A DNA stretch of 64,000 bases from Sutcliffiella cohnii. Its GTDB lineage: Bacteria; Bacillota; Bacilli; Bacillales; Bacillaceae_I. Where the stretch lies: assembly GCF_002250055.1 (NCBI RefSeq), contig NZ_CP018866.1:736501-800500 (forward strand), written 5' to 3'. This document shows, piece after piece, positions 52,340 through 62,110 of the stretch. The number at the start of each line of letters is the position of its first letter. Within the stretch, counting starts at the first letter, position 1. The translations under genes and the position numbers were made by a program. Below the pieces are notes generated by a model. It did not search any database, was not told the DNA's origin, and saw only the letters and a list, made by a program, of their open reading frames with translations.

Positions 52340-53694
52340 GATTCCACAACCTGTAAAGAATGTAGGGATTGTTCTGTTAAATATAAAGCATATTGTAAAG
52401 GTAATTTTCTCGTTTCTAATTCTTCTGTTCGTAGTTTAGAAAGGTGAAAAATAGAACGGCCAGGCTTTGAGTTTGCCTCAAAAAGCCAAATCTTTTTCTC
52501 TTTATCTATCCCAAAATCAAAACCAATTTCACCAATATACCCTTTCATTTGTCGATCTAACGACATACTAAGTTGTATAGCTGCTGTTTCTAATAACCGC
52601 TTAGTTTCGACAAACTCTTGATCATCTTTACATATATCATCTAGAACTCGAACGATCCCACCACTATTTAAATGTGTCGTAATACTTCCTTTTCCACTTA
52701 ACTTACCAGCGATGGCGCTTACGACCCAATCCCCATTTTCATTCTTATTCGTATGAACGCGGAAATCTACTGGTGTGTCGTTAATCCTCCATAACGCAAT
52801 CCCTTGCTGGACAATATATTGGTTTAAATCCTTTCCAGCTAAAATGCGTCCTAGCAACTTTTCTAGCGAAGAAAATCGTTGGAGTCGATTTTGCATTTTT
52901 TCATCTTTATAACGACAATAATAATAATTTTCTTCGCGATGATAGACAATCTTATAAACACCTAATCCGAGACTACCGTTAGAAGGCTTTAAAAAAACAA
53001 ACGGGTACCGAGATAACATCTCTTCTAATAACGTAATAGAAATTTTTGAATGTGTTTCAGGCAAATAATGAGAGATGTTTTCTTCTAACGAAAGCTTTTG
53101 GTGAACTTCCCATTTGTTAAAGAATCCAGGGTTAAACCAAGGGATAAGATACTGTTGTTGTAAGCGTTCTTTTGTTTCTTTAAGTAAAGAGTGGTTTTCC
53201 GTCTTTCTATTTGGCAGTCGGTCATATATAACATGTGGGAAGGGAAGCTCTTGTTGACACCAGCCTTTATCGGTAAACAGAAAACCATCAATAACCCCTT
53301 CGTCCCACTTAATATGTTTCGGACCGAAAAGAAACATAAATGCCCCAACTTTTCTATCAGCTGAAAGAAGTTTAGAGAAAAATAACGATCTCTCTCCAAT
53401 TGGGCGAACGAGTGAACTCGTGAATCCTGCAGTATATACTCCGACTAAAGGTCCGACATGTATTGTGTTTTCGTAAATAAAAAAGTGTATTTTGTTTTCA
53501 TACGGAATTTTTAGATGCTGAAAGACATCTTCGGAAATTAATAACATTGGACCGTTATGGTACGTTATATTAACCTTTAATGTAATGGTTCCGAATGAAA
53601 TAAAATCAATTTTTTTATGGTTAAATGTTTCTGGAACAGAAATCGTTTTTTCGTTTAGTTGTTTTGATACTTTTAAGGTAGATAATACCTTCAT
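52336..53694 (-). CDS. YheD-like ATP-grasp protein (third gene of the cluster)
   Basis: A 452-residue protein, close to the length of B. subtilis YheD. An N-terminal all-beta region (about 1-170, with FFIYENTIHVGPLVGVYTAG) precedes the YheC/D ATP-grasp domain: FLKPSNGSLGLGVYKI, VDFRVHTNKNENGDW, and EIGFDFGIDKEKKIWLFEANSKPGR. I start at MKVLSTLK, nine bases from GGAGG, which overlaps the previous stop by four bases. Ligase chemistry is expected from the fold, but no substrate is known. Confidence 0.85.
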   Translation of the reverse strand: MKVLSTLKVSKQLNEKTISVPETFNHKKIDFISFGTITLKVNITYHNGPMLLISEDVFQHLKIPYENKIHFFIYENTIHVGPLVGVYTAGFTSSLVRPIGERSLFFSKLLSADRKVGAFMFLFGPKHIKWDEGVIDGFLFTDKGWCQQELPFPHVIYDRLPNRKTENHSLLKETKERLQQQYLIPWFNPGFFNKWEVHQKLSLEENISHYLPETHSKISITLLEEMLSRYPFVFLKPSNGSLGLGVYKIVYHREENYYYCRYKDEKMQNRLQRFSSLEKLLGRILAGKDLNQYIVQQGIALWRINDTPVDFRVHTNKNENGDWVVSAIAGKLSGKGSITTHLNSGGIVRVLDDICKDDQEFVETKRLLETAAIQLSMSLDRQMKGYIGEIGFDFGIDKEKKIWLFEANSKPGRSIFHLSKLRTEELETRKLPLQYALYLTEQSLHSLQVVES

Positions 53695-54746
53695 CGATTT
53701 TTCCTCCATTCTTTCAATTGATCAAGATAGAGTACATATTTAGTTGGTGCCTCATACACTTTTTCTTTTTGCTCCTCTGTGGATGTTTCCATAATTTTAT
53801 GCCCAGGCTTAGAATTTATATCTAAAATGTATGGGCAATAATCAGGAGAAATTCCGATATCAATTCCGAGTTCAAACAAGGGAAGAAATTGCTTTTCAAT
53901 ACATAATGGTAATTGATGGATTATTTCTTGAATCGATTGCTCAAAAAAAGGAGGAATATCTAAACGCCAATCTTCATATGCGATAACGCTGCCACCACTT
54001 CCAATGTTAGAAGTGAAAGTATGTTGTTTTCCTTTTCGAATAACTCGCTTTCTTTCTTCCCACTTGCCATTTTCATTTTTTTGAAGCAAAATACGCAGAT
54101 CGAACGGATGATTTAGTTCATCTTGTAACGGTAAAAATGGTTGAATAATATACTCTTTCTTTTCTTGAAAAATCCATGCTAATAAAGCTTCATGTGTCAT
54201 AAAATCTTTCGTTATTTCGTCACCATTATTTACTAAAGTAGCTCTAATATGAAGGAATGAATCGTGAAGTTTTATAATTCCGTTCCCTTGTAGCCCATCT
54301 ACAGGCTTTAATAAAATCGTTTTATATTGTTTTAGCGAGGAAAAAATAGTATCCTCCGTCGCTTTTGTAGTGAATGGAAAATAAGGCTGTAACGTTGAAA
54401 CCTTCATAGCTGCCTGAAAAACTTCCCATTTGTTTGGTAACCCGTTTCCTATAAAGGTTATTTTTCGTTTCTCTTTTAACCATTTTACCCTTGCTTTGTA
54501 AGCTTTTGTTCTTTTCGTTGCATAGTAACATTGGTCGTATACATAGTTCGGAAGAGAGAATGTCGTTGGCACCCATGTGCCGCATTCATATTTATAACCA
54601 GTAACCGAATCAACGGAAGTCAGTGTTAGATTCTTTGGTGTTAAGTGATATACAGTTACACCTAATTTCTCTGCATGTTGGGCGATATGAGTGAAATATT
54701 TACTTTTAACTGGAGAAGTGAAAGCTAGAATGCAAAAAGCTGTCAT
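53691..54746 (-). CDS. YheC-like ATP-grasp protein (second gene of the cluster)
   Basis: A 351-residue protein, close to the length of B. subtilis YheC. The N-terminal domain is shorter than in its neighbours (FCILAFTSPVKSKYFTHIA). ATP-grasp elements: ILLKPVDGLQGNGIIKL, FDLRILLQKNENGKW, and LGIDIGISPDYCPYILDINSKPGH. Its ATG follows the previous TAA with no gap, so the genes are translated in series. Confidence 0.85.
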   Translation of the reverse strand: MTAFCILAFTSPVKSKYFTHIAQHAEKLGVTVYHLTPKNLTLTSVDSVTGYKYECGTWVPTTFSLPNYVYDQCYYATKRTKAYKARVKWLKEKRKITFIGNGLPNKWEVFQAAMKVSTLQPYFPFTTKATEDTIFSSLKQYKTILLKPVDGLQGNGIIKLHDSFLHIRATLVNNGDEITKDFMTHEALLAWIFQEKKEYIIQPFLPLQDELNHPFDLRILLQKNENGKWEERKRVIRKGKQHTFTSNIGSGGSVIAYEDWRLDIPPFFEQSIQEIIHQLPLCIEKQFLPLFELGIDIGISPDYCPYILDINSKPGHKIMETSTEEQKEKVYEAPTKYVLYLDQLKEWRKNR

Positions 54747-56126
54747 TTATTCGACTCTCCCTTCTTTCGTTGTTTCATGAACAAGATATAAACAATATAA
54801 TATGATAGCCTTTGCAGATGGTCGAATAGCTGTTGTTTGTTCATCACCGTCTACATTTTTAGAAGGCTTCGTATTTACTTCGATAATCCAAGGTTTACCA
54901 TCTATATCAATAGCGAGGTCAATTCCAAGTTCTGCATACATTCCGGTTGCTACACTTGAAATTTCATAAGCTACGTCAATCGCTAAAGATCTCATATGTT
55001 TTTGCAAATGTTTTATCTCTTCTTTAGAAAAGGAGGCACGTAATGCTTGTTGTACGGTAGACAATTGACCGCCCTGGGCAATGTTTGAGACAAACTGGCC
55101 GGGCTTCGAGATACGTGAAACAGATGAAGTGATTTTCCAACGATCATTTTCCGTTCGATGACATAGGTACCGAAAATCAACAGGTTTGCCTTCTACTTGA
55201 AACAGCGGAATTCCTTTTTGAATAAGATAGTCTCTTCTTGTTACATAAGGTGAAAGTCTGTTGATGACTTCTTTTGCTGTGTTTAAATAATGTTTCTTTT
55301 CTTGTTGAAAGGAAGAGTGCGAAACAATAAAACTTTCATCCTCTTTTTCAATCTTTAAAATATGCTTTCCTTGACTCCCGTTAATTGGTTTTAAGAAGAT
55401 AACTTCTTCTCTCTCTAACCAATTTATTATCGTTTCTTTATTATACAATTCTGTTTCGGGTAAATATGGTTTTAAATGTTCTGCTTCTTGTAAATGGTAA
55501 TATACAGTCCATTTATCTAAAAACGATTCATTAAAGTACGGCACATTCCAGTCTTTCAACTGTTCTGTAAACGATAAAAAAACGTTACTCTTTTCGTTCT
55601 TCCTTTTATGAAGTCGGTTGTGTATGATATGAGGGAAAGGTAGCGTATGTTTTATCCATTCGTTATTAGTGAACACATAACCTTCGAGCGATGGTGCAGC
55701 TAATGATTGTGGTAATGTAAAGACGTAAAAAAAGGCACCAACTTCTTCCGAGTACTTCGTAAGCTCTATACTAAATTGAGAAATCGATTTTAAATCAATT
55801 GGCTCTTCCTCTAAAATCTCTGTCATTAATGCAATAATCGGTCCAATTGATATTGTATTAGTAGTAGAATTGTATGTGAGGAAAAACGTTCGTTCTTCGT
55901 TTAATAAATATAGCTGATCTAATGATTGTTGCCCTATCTTAACAAAGGCTTCCTCTCCTTTCATTATTACGAGAGGTACTGTCAATGTATTCCGACTACA
56001 TTGTACTTGTATGAAGGGCAGTTCAAACGGTATGTTTAAAGTGGTAGCGAGTTTTTCACTTAAATAAATTGTGGATGTATCATTGTGATGAGCGTATGGA
56101 ATGATTCTTCCGACTACGTATTTCAT
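54747..56126 (-). CDS. YheD-like ATP-grasp protein (first gene of the cluster)
   Basis: A 459-residue protein with an N-terminal beta domain (TIYLSEKLATTLNIPFELPF; ISIGPIIALMTEIL) and the YheC/D ATP-grasp domain: FLKPINGSQGKHILKI, VDFRYLCHRTENDRW, and ELGIDLAIDIDGKPWIIEVNTKPSK. First gene of a tightly packed four-gene minus-strand operon. In B. subtilis YheD localises around the forespore during sporulation. The start ATG at 56126 follows a GAGGGACG-type ribosome binding site. Confidence 0.87.
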   Translation of the reverse strand: MKYVVGRIIPYAHHNDTSTIYLSEKLATTLNIPFELPFIQVQCSRNTLTVPLVIMKGEEAFVKIGQQSLDQLYLLNEERTFFLTYNSTTNTISIGPIIALMTEILEEEPIDLKSISQFSIELTKYSEEVGAFFYVFTLPQSLAAPSLEGYVFTNNEWIKHTLPFPHIIHNRLHKRKNEKSNVFLSFTEQLKDWNVPYFNESFLDKWTVYYHLQEAEHLKPYLPETELYNKETIINWLEREEVIFLKPINGSQGKHILKIEKEDESFIVSHSSFQQEKKHYLNTAKEVINRLSPYVTRRDYLIQKGIPLFQVEGKPVDFRYLCHRTENDRWKITSSVSRISKPGQFVSNIAQGGQLSTVQQALRASFSKEEIKHLQKHMRSLAIDVAYEISSVATGMYAELGIDLAIDIDGKPWIIEVNTKPSKNVDGDEQTTAIRPSAKAIILYCLYLVHETTKEGRVE

Positions 56127-56246
56127 AAACGTCCCTCATTTTCTCTTTGTATAAAAGTAGTGAATGGTTTAAAAAAATAGGCAAATGCTTATAAAATATC
56201 GTATGAAAAGTTAAAGAATAGGTGATTAGAAAGGTTTGATGGATTG

Positions 56247-57380
56247 ATGAATGAAGTATTAATATTAACGATTATGGTAATAATCGGAGCATTTATCGGA
56301 GGGATGACGAATTTATTAGCAATCAAAATGTTGTTTAGACCATATAACCCAATTTACATTGGGAAATGGAAGCTTCCTTTTACACCTGGGCTAATACCGA
56401 AACGTCGGGATGAACTTGCCGAACAACTTGGTCGCTTAGTTATGGAACATTTGCTGACGGCAGATAGTGTAAAAAGAAGGTTGATGAATAGTGCTTTTCA
56501 AGAAGAAATCACCCATTGGGTAATAAAGCAAACTAATGAGCTGTTACAATCAGAACAAACACTACAACAATTGGCGATAACGTTTGGTGTCGATGATTTT
56601 AAATCATTAACAAATAGTAAGTTTGAAAAGTGGGTAGAAGAAAAATATGACGAACTGTTGGAAGAGTATGGAGAAAAGGAACTATCTAAAATTTTGCCCC
56701 AGCATTTGGCGGAAAAATTAGAAAGCTACATACCTTTAGTAGCTGCTTATATAGTGCAAAAAGGACAAGCTTATTTTGAAAGTGACGAAGGGAAATACCA
56801 GTTACAAAAGTTGATCAATGATTTTGTTTCTTCAAAAGGAATGCTAGGTAATATGATGCAAATGTTTTTAGGAAACGTTAACCTAGTAGATAAAGTACAG
56901 CCAGAAGTATTAAAGTTTTTAAGAAATGAAGGTACGACAGATACGATTGAAGCACTCCTAGATAAAGAATGGGAAAAGATTAAAGCTTATCGGGTAGAGG
57001 AAGTTGAAAATAAACTAACAAAAGAAGCTATATTAGGCACTATTCATTCGTTAGCACATACTATTTTAAATATAGACCGTTGTTTGGACCTATCGATTAA
57101 ACAGTTAGCGGAACCAATTCGTCCTTGGATTGTAAATGAATTACTGCCTCGAGGGATTCGTTTAGGAACAGAGCGATTACTTAATCAATTGGATGCTATT
57201 TTGGAAAAATTGCAGCTAGCCCATGTAGTGCAAGAGCAAGTGGAATCATTTTCACTTAAGCGATTAGAAGAAATTGTGTTGTCCGTTACAAAACGCGAGT
57301 TGAAAATGATTACCTATCTTGGAGCACTTCTTGGTGGATCGATTGGTTTTATTCAAGGACTATTCGTGATGCTCTTATAG
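56247..57380 (+). CDS. yheB: DUF445/UPF0754 membrane protein
   Basis: A protein of about 377 residues: an N-terminal membrane segment with [20 protein letters not shown], the family hallmark [19 protein letters not shown], a long helical middle, and a C-terminal membrane helix ([19 protein letters not shown]). Function unknown. The position matches yheB of B. subtilis, divergent from the ATP-grasp cluster and next to yheA. TTG at 56244 is an alternative start. Confidence 0.9.
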   Translation: MNEVLILTIMVIIGAFIGGMTNLLAIKMLFRPYNPIYIGKWKLPFTPGLIPKRRDELAEQLGRLVMEHLLTADSVKRRLMNSAFQEEITHWVIKQTNELLQSEQTLQQLAITFGVDDFKSLTNSKFEKWVEEKYDELLEEYGEKELSKILPQHLAEKLESYIPLVAAYIVQKGQAYFESDEGKYQLQKLINDFVSSKGMLGNMMQMFLGNVNLVDKVQPEVLKFLRNEGTTDTIEALLDKEWEKIKAYRVEEVENKLTKEAILGTIHSLAHTILNIDRCLDLSIKQLAEPIRPWIVNELLPRGIRLGTERLLNQLDAILEKLQLAHVVQEQVESFSLKRLEEIVLSVTKRELKMITYLGALLGGSIGFIQGLFVMLL

Positions 57381-57515
57381 GTTGGTTTTTATTGTAAGGG
57401 AAAGGGTAGTTTGTTATACTTGGTTCTTAAGAATGTGTTAGACATTTGCTTATGAAAGCATTAGTTTCCCTAACACTATCATGTCCATTAGGACAAAAAA
57501 GGAAGGAATGATTTT

Positions 57516-57872
57516 TTGTCTACAAATCTTTATGATGTAGCGTATAATTTAGAAAAGGCTGTTCGTGAAAGCGATGATTTCAAGCAACTACAAGACCTTT
57601 ATGCAGCTGTATTTGCTGATGAAGGAACAAAACGTATGTTTGAAAACTTCCGTAATATTCAATTAAACCTGCAACAAAAACAAATGTCAGGTCAAGAAAT
57701 TACGCAAGAAGAGGTAGAACAAGCGCAAAAAACAGTTGCTCTTGTGCAACAAGATCCTAAAATTGCACAACTAATGCAAGCTGAACAGCGTATGAGCATG
57801 GTTATACAAGAGTTAAATAAAATTATTATGAAGCCTTTAGAAGAGCTTTATAGTAATGTGGAAAATAGATAA
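57516..57872 (+). CDS. yheA: YlbF/YmcA family protein YheA
   Basis: A 118-residue helical protein (YDVAYNLEKAVRESDDFKQLQDLYAAV; LQQKQMSGQEITQEEVEQAQK) of the com_ylbF family, whose other members (YlbF, YmcA) act with YaaT on RNase Y. The role of YheA itself is unknown. TTG start, eight bases after GGAAGGA. Follows yheB as in B. subtilis; terminator downstream. Confidence 0.9.
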   Translation: MSTNLYDVAYNLEKAVRESDDFKQLQDLYAAVFADEGTKRMFENFRNIQLNLQQKQMSGQEITQEEVEQAQKTVALVQQDPKIAQLMQAEQRMSMVIQELNKIIMKPLEELYSNVENR

Positions 57873-57878
57873 TTGTTT

Positions 57879-57910
57879 AAAAAGCGTGCCTTATGGGGTA
57901 CGCTTTTTAG
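57879..57910 (+). terminator. terminator of yheA
   Basis: AAAAAGCGT pairs with ACGCTTTTT. Confidence 0.8.
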
Positions 57911-58286
57911 TTTGTCTGCATTGAAAATTGAGTGTGGAATATAGTATGTCCGTTTCAGACATGCCTTCCGCTAGTTTTTATGCTGACTTTTCATAGGTTC
58001 ATGCACCATTTTCCGTTTGCATCACTTTCCTCTCGTGATTGCACCAAATCTAGAGTTTTATGCACCACAGCTAGCTTTACGCTGACTTTCCATAAGTAAA
58101 TGCTCGCTCTTTCTGCTAGTTTCTGCTTGTAAATTTATAACTGGATTGGAGATATATATCGCTAACGAAAAACATATACATAGCTAAATAAAGACCATTT
58201 ACTTTTCTATTTTACTGTTCTATTTTTTATCTGTTTTTCATACTCATACAGTAAGTACAAACATCCTAGATTGAGGAGGATTCTCC
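57911..58286. other. gene-free region with decayed repeats
   Basis: About 370 bp without a credible gene. GCTGACTTTTCATAGGT (57982) and GCTGACTTTCCATAAGT (58081) are imperfect copies about 99 bp apart, and ATGCACCA recurs between them. It looks like a degenerate short-repeat array. The yhaX promoter should lie in its right end, but I cannot point to it. Confidence 0.45.
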
Positions 58287-59147
58287 ATGATGTATCGCCT
58301 GTTAGCTATAAATATTGACCAAACATTACTTAAATCGAATGGCCGTCTCGTTAAGGAGACGAAAGATGCTATTCAATATGTTAAAGATAAAGGAATTTAT
58401 GTCACATTAGTTACTGGACGCAATTTTTATTCTGCACAAAAGATTGCGAGAGCGTTGAAGTTAGATTCCTTTCTTGTTACACATGGTGGAGCGTTTATCG
58501 CTTCCAAGATGGAACAGCCGTTAGTTGTAAAAAGGATTACAGAAGAGAAAACGTTTAATATTGTTCAAGTGTTAGAAAATTTTGATTGTAGAGTACGAGT
58601 TTTGCATGAGCGGTTTTCGATAGGAAATCGATTACGTGGTGGCAATAATTTAATGTCACGCGCGGTCTTTGGAGCTAATGATCCGATTATTTATCCAGTT
58701 CAATTTGTAGAGTCTTTAGGGGATACGTTAAGAGATAATCCGATTGCACCACCAAAGATTGAAGTATACCCGAAAGATAAAGACGAAGTGAATACTATTT
58801 ATGAAACGATTAAAAAAGCATTTCCTTCTTTAGAAGTTCACCAACATAAAAATGGGAAAATTGATATTTTACCAGAAGGCGGAACAAAGTTAGATGGATT
58901 GCTAGCTCTTGGAGAGATTTTGAAAATCTCATGGAAAGAAATGGTGTACATTGGGGACGACGAAGATGATATCCCGTTAATTGAAGTAGCTGGCTTAGGG
59001 GTAGCGATGGGTAACGCCTCTCCAAAAGTAAAACAAGCGGCAAATTGGATTACCCGCTCGAATGATCAACTAGGTGTAGCTTATATGATAAAAGAACATT
59101 TTCGCAAACAACAAAGACTTCAGTTTTTGAAAGACTTAAAAGTATAG
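58287..59147 (+). CDS. yhaX: HAD-superfamily phosphatase (Cof type)
   Basis: A 286-residue haloacid dehalogenase-type phosphatase. Motif I is AINIDQTLL, where the first Asp is kept but the usual DxD reads D-Q, so the second Asp is replaced by Thr or Gln. Motif II is VTGRNF, and motifs III/IV are in KLDGLLAL and YIGDDEDDIPLIEVAGLGVAMGNA. It matches the Cof subfamily and the position of B. subtilis yhaX, a sporulation-expressed gene next to hemZ. The altered motif I could reduce phosphatase activity. Confidence 0.85.
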   Translation: MMYRLLAINIDQTLLKSNGRLVKETKDAIQYVKDKGIYVTLVTGRNFYSAQKIARALKLDSFLVTHGGAFIASKMEQPLVVKRITEEKTFNIVQVLENFDCRVRVLHERFSIGNRLRGGNNLMSRAVFGANDPIIYPVQFVESLGDTLRDNPIAPPKIEVYPKDKDEVNTIYETIKKAFPSLEVHQHKNGKIDILPEGGTKLDGLLALGEILKISWKEMVYIGDDEDDIPLIEVAGLGVAMGNASPKVKQAANWITRSNDQLGVAYMIKEHFRKQQRLQFLKDLKV

Positions 59148-59152
59148 GATGG

Positions 59153-59184
59153 AAAAGGGCTCTTATATAGAGTCCTTTTTTATT
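59153..59184 (+). terminator. terminator of yhaX
   Basis: AAAAGGGCTCT pairs with AGAGTCCTTTT, followed by TTA. Confidence 0.8.
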
Positions 59185-59338
59185 TGTGTATTCTAAAAGT
59201 TTAATGTTTTTGACATGAGCCCGTAAGCCGGCATTATAAAGTTTAATAATGACAAATGTCATATGTATTCATGACATAACCCACTAAAAGGAAACTCCAC
59301 CACCTCTGTATAATAAAAGTAGTTTAGGAGGTGGCGTA

Positions 59339-60259
59339 ATGAAGAAAGTAGTTTCTGTAGAAGGGGTAACAAAAGTGTTTAAAGGAAAAAAGGCAGTAGA
59401 TGATGTCAGCTTTATTATAAATAGTGGGGAGTCAGTTGCCATACTTGGGCCAAATGGAGCTGGAAAATCAACGACGATATTAATGATGTTAGGTTTACTG
59501 CAACCAACAACTGGTAACGTGCAATTGTTTAATGATACCCCAAGTAATCGTAAAGTAAGGGAGAAAATTGGCGCAATGCTTCAAGAAGTAAGTATCATTG
59601 ATGCGTTAAAGGTGAAGGAAGTAATACAGCTATTTCGAAGTTATTATCCACATCCACTATCGTTTGAAGAGTTAGTTAGTTTAACAGGGTTAAAAGAAGG
59701 AGATTTAAAAAAGCGGGCGGATAAATTGTCTGGAGGTCAAAAGAGGAGATTATCTTTTGCATTAGCATTAGCAGGAAATCCTGATTTGTTGTTTTTAGAT
59801 GAACCGACAGTAGGGATGGATATACATTCACGATCTTCTTTTTGGAAAACTATTCAAGCTCTAAAAGAAAAAGGGAAAACGATTATTTTTTGTACCCATT
59901 ACTTACAAGAAGCTGACGATATGGCAGATCGCATTATTTTATTTCATAAAGGAAATATTATCGCGGACGGCTCGACGGTAGATATAAAAAGAAAAGTTTC
60001 AAAACAAACAGTGTCTTTCTTAGGAAATCATCATTATGTTGCTGCCTTGAAAAGTCAACCTTTTGTTTCAAACGTACACATACAAGATGAAAGAATAGTA
60101 GTGACAACGGACAACACCGATCAAATCCTTTCTTATTTGTTTGATAAAAAACTTAACGTAAAAGATATTCGAGTAGAACAAGGTCGACTAGATGATGTGT
60201 TTGAACAATTAACGTTAACGGAGGTGGATGTTGTTGAAACCATTAATGGCGCAATGTAA
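59339..60259 (+). CDS. ABC transporter ATPase (YvfR-like)
   Basis: A 306-residue ATPase of the DrrA/CcmA type: Walker A GPNGAGKST, signature LSGGQKRR, Walker B LLFLDEPTVGMD, H-loop FCTHYLQEADD, and a C-terminal DUF4162-like extension. It is first in a four-gene unit with a permease, a sensor kinase and a response regulator. Its 3' end overlaps the permease start by 32 nt. The layout resembles yvfR-S-T-U of B. subtilis. Confidence 0.9.
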   Translation: MKKVVSVEGVTKVFKGKKAVDDVSFIINSGESVAILGPNGAGKSTTILMMLGLLQPTTGNVQLFNDTPSNRKVREKIGAMLQEVSIIDALKVKEVIQLFRSYYPHPLSFEELVSLTGLKEGDLKKRADKLSGGQKRRLSFALALAGNPDLLFLDEPTVGMDIHSRSSFWKTIQALKEKGKTIIFCTHYLQEADDMADRIILFHKGNIIADGSTVDIKRKVSKQTVSFLGNHHYVAALKSQPFVSNVHIQDERIVVTTDNTDQILSYLFDKKLNVKDIRVEQGRLDDVFEQLTLTEVDVVETINGAM

Positions 60260-60974
60260 AGCGGAAATCATTCGAATTTTACGAAACCCATATTACGTTT
60301 TCTGGTCGTTATTTATGCCTATCGTGTTTTACTTTATTTTCACAAATGTTTTTAATACAGGAATTGAAAATAAAGAAGAATGGCATGCTCATTATTTAAT
60401 GTCGATGACTACATTTAGTGTGATGGGCTCCGCAATTTTGACATTAGGCATACGTATAGTAGAAGAGCGAGCAAAAGGATGGTCTATGTTTCTAAAAGTG
60501 ACGCCTCTATCTGATAACAGTTATTTTATTGCCAAAATGGTTAGCCAGTCTATCATTCATGTATTCTCTATTATAGTTATTTTTTTAGCGGGAGGTCTAA
60601 TTAACGGGGTATCGTTATCGATAGGTGAATGGCTTTATGCAGGTGTTTGGATATTAGGCGCTTCCATCCCTTTTCTTGCTCTAGGAGTATTAGTAGGAAC
60701 GATGAAGAAAGTAGATACGGCTGCAGGAGTTAGCAATTTAATGTATATGTTATTAGCCATTTCTGGTGGCATGTGGATGCCAATCGATTTGATGCCTAGT
60801 ATTATCCAATCTATCGCAAAATGGTTACCATCTTTTAACTTTGGAAACGGTGCGTGGGAAATTATTCGTGGTGGGCATCCGAGTGTGATGAATATTCTGA
60901 TTTTAACTGCCTACGTCCTTTTATTTATGGTATTATCAACCTATATTAGGAAAAAACAAGAAGTGGCGGTGTAG
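60228..60974 (+). CDS. ABC-2 type permease (YvfS-like)
   Basis: A 248-residue membrane protein with six hydrophobic segments and the ABC-2 signature region (GVLVGTMKKVDTAAGVSNLMYMLLAISGGMWMPIDLMP). Pairs with the ATPase. The likely substrate of such two-component exporters is a peptide, antibiotic or lipid-like compound, but none is indicated. Five bases separate it from the kinase gene. Confidence 0.88.
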   Translation: MLLKPLMAQCKAEIIRILRNPYYVFWSLFMPIVFYFIFTNVFNTGIENKEEWHAHYLMSMTTFSVMGSAILTLGIRIVEERAKGWSMFLKVTPLSDNSYFIAKMVSQSIIHVFSIIVIFLAGGLINGVSLSIGEWLYAGVWILGASIPFLALGVLVGTMKKVDTAAGVSNLMYMLLAISGGMWMPIDLMPSIIQSIAKWLPSFNFGNGAWEIIRGGHPSVMNILILTAYVLLFMVLSTYIRKKQEVAV

Positions 60975-60979
60975 AATTC

Positions 60980-62110
60980 ATGGCGAAAGGTAGAAGAGTA
61001 ATAGAAATTTTCCCGAAAAAATATGGTTTCTTTCCATATGTGTTTCTAATCTATTTATGTTTACCAGCTTTTTACGTATACCAAGAAGAAGGTTGGAAAG
61101 CCATTACAGGGTGGATTGCTCTTCTATTATTTTTACTTACTTACCGACAGCTTTACGTAACACAAAAATACTTTCATGTATGGCTAGCATTACAAATGTT
61201 AATTATTCTTTATTTATCTATCTTTTTTGATATTTACAATATATTTTTAGGTTTCTTTACAGCTAATTTTATCGGGTGGTACACGAAAAAGAATTCATTT
61301 TTCACCGCACTTGCTGCGTTCATTATTACTCTAGTTATTCCGCTCGTTATTTATATTTTTAACAATGACACTTTTTATCATTTAGTGTTTTTTGTACCTT
61401 TTTTAATCATCATGCTCATGTCTCCTATCGGTGTGCGTTCTATGAACAGCCGAATGGAGTTGGAGCGACAGCTAGATGAAGCTAATCAACAAATTAAAGA
61501 GCTAGTAAAAAGAGAGGAACGAATGAGAATTGCCCGTGATCTCCATGATACGTTAGGACATACGCTTTCTCTATTAACATTAAAAAGCCAGCTTATTAGT
61601 AAACTAGCGTTAAAAGACGGAGAAAAAGCAAGTATTCAAGCGAAGGAGATGGAGCGAATTTCTCGATCAGCTCTCTCCCAAGTGAGGGAGCTAGTTTCAG
61701 AAATGCGTACCGTTACGATTGCAGAAGAACTGTTGGAAGCACAAACGCTATTAGAGACGGCAAACATTCAATTAACGATAATTGGCGAGACATCGGTGAA
61801 GGAAGTCCCTCATTTAACACAAAATATTTTAAGTTTATGTATCCGAGAAGCGATGACGAATATCGTTAAGCATAGTAAGGCAACGAACTGTTCTATAAAT
61901 ATAGTGAAAAATGCGGGAGAAGTGAATATCACGATTGAGGATAATGGGGTAGGAATGAAAGAACAGCAAACGGGAGGAAATGGCTTAAAAGGTATTGAAG
62001 AGCGGTTAGAATTAATTGATGGCTGTTTATCCTTCTCATCGAATAAGGGTGTTAAGTTAAACATCACTGTTCCAATTATTTTAAAAGAACGGGAGGATAA
62101 TGCTTCATGA
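60980..62110 (+). CDS. NarL-family sensor histidine kinase (DesK/YvfT-like)
   Basis: A 376-residue membrane kinase. Five or six N-terminal helices (about residues 12-155) form a membrane-embedded sensor without an extracellular domain. A coiled coil (MELERQLDEANQQIKELVKREERM) leads to the HisKA_3 box RIARDLHDTLGHTLSLL with the phosphoacceptor His, then the ATPase N-box EAMTNIVKHSKA and G-box GVGMKEQ..GGNGLKGIEER. Such sensors respond to membrane state or to ABC-transported drugs. Overlaps the regulator gene by four bases. Confidence 0.92.
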   Translation: MAKGRRVIEIFPKKYGFFPYVFLIYLCLPAFYVYQEEGWKAITGWIALLLFLLTYRQLYVTQKYFHVWLALQMLIILYLSIFFDIYNIFLGFFTANFIGWYTKKNSFFTALAAFIITLVIPLVIYIFNNDTFYHLVFFVPFLIIMLMSPIGVRSMNSRMELERQLDEANQQIKELVKREERMRIARDLHDTLGHTLSLLTLKSQLISKLALKDGEKASIQAKEMERISRSALSQVRELVSEMRTVTIAEELLEAQTLLETANIQLTIIGETSVKEVPHLTQNILSLCIREAMTNIVKHSKATNCSINIVKNAGEVNITIEDNGVGMKEQQTGGNGLKGIEERLELIDGCLSFSSNKGVKLNITVPIILKEREDNAS

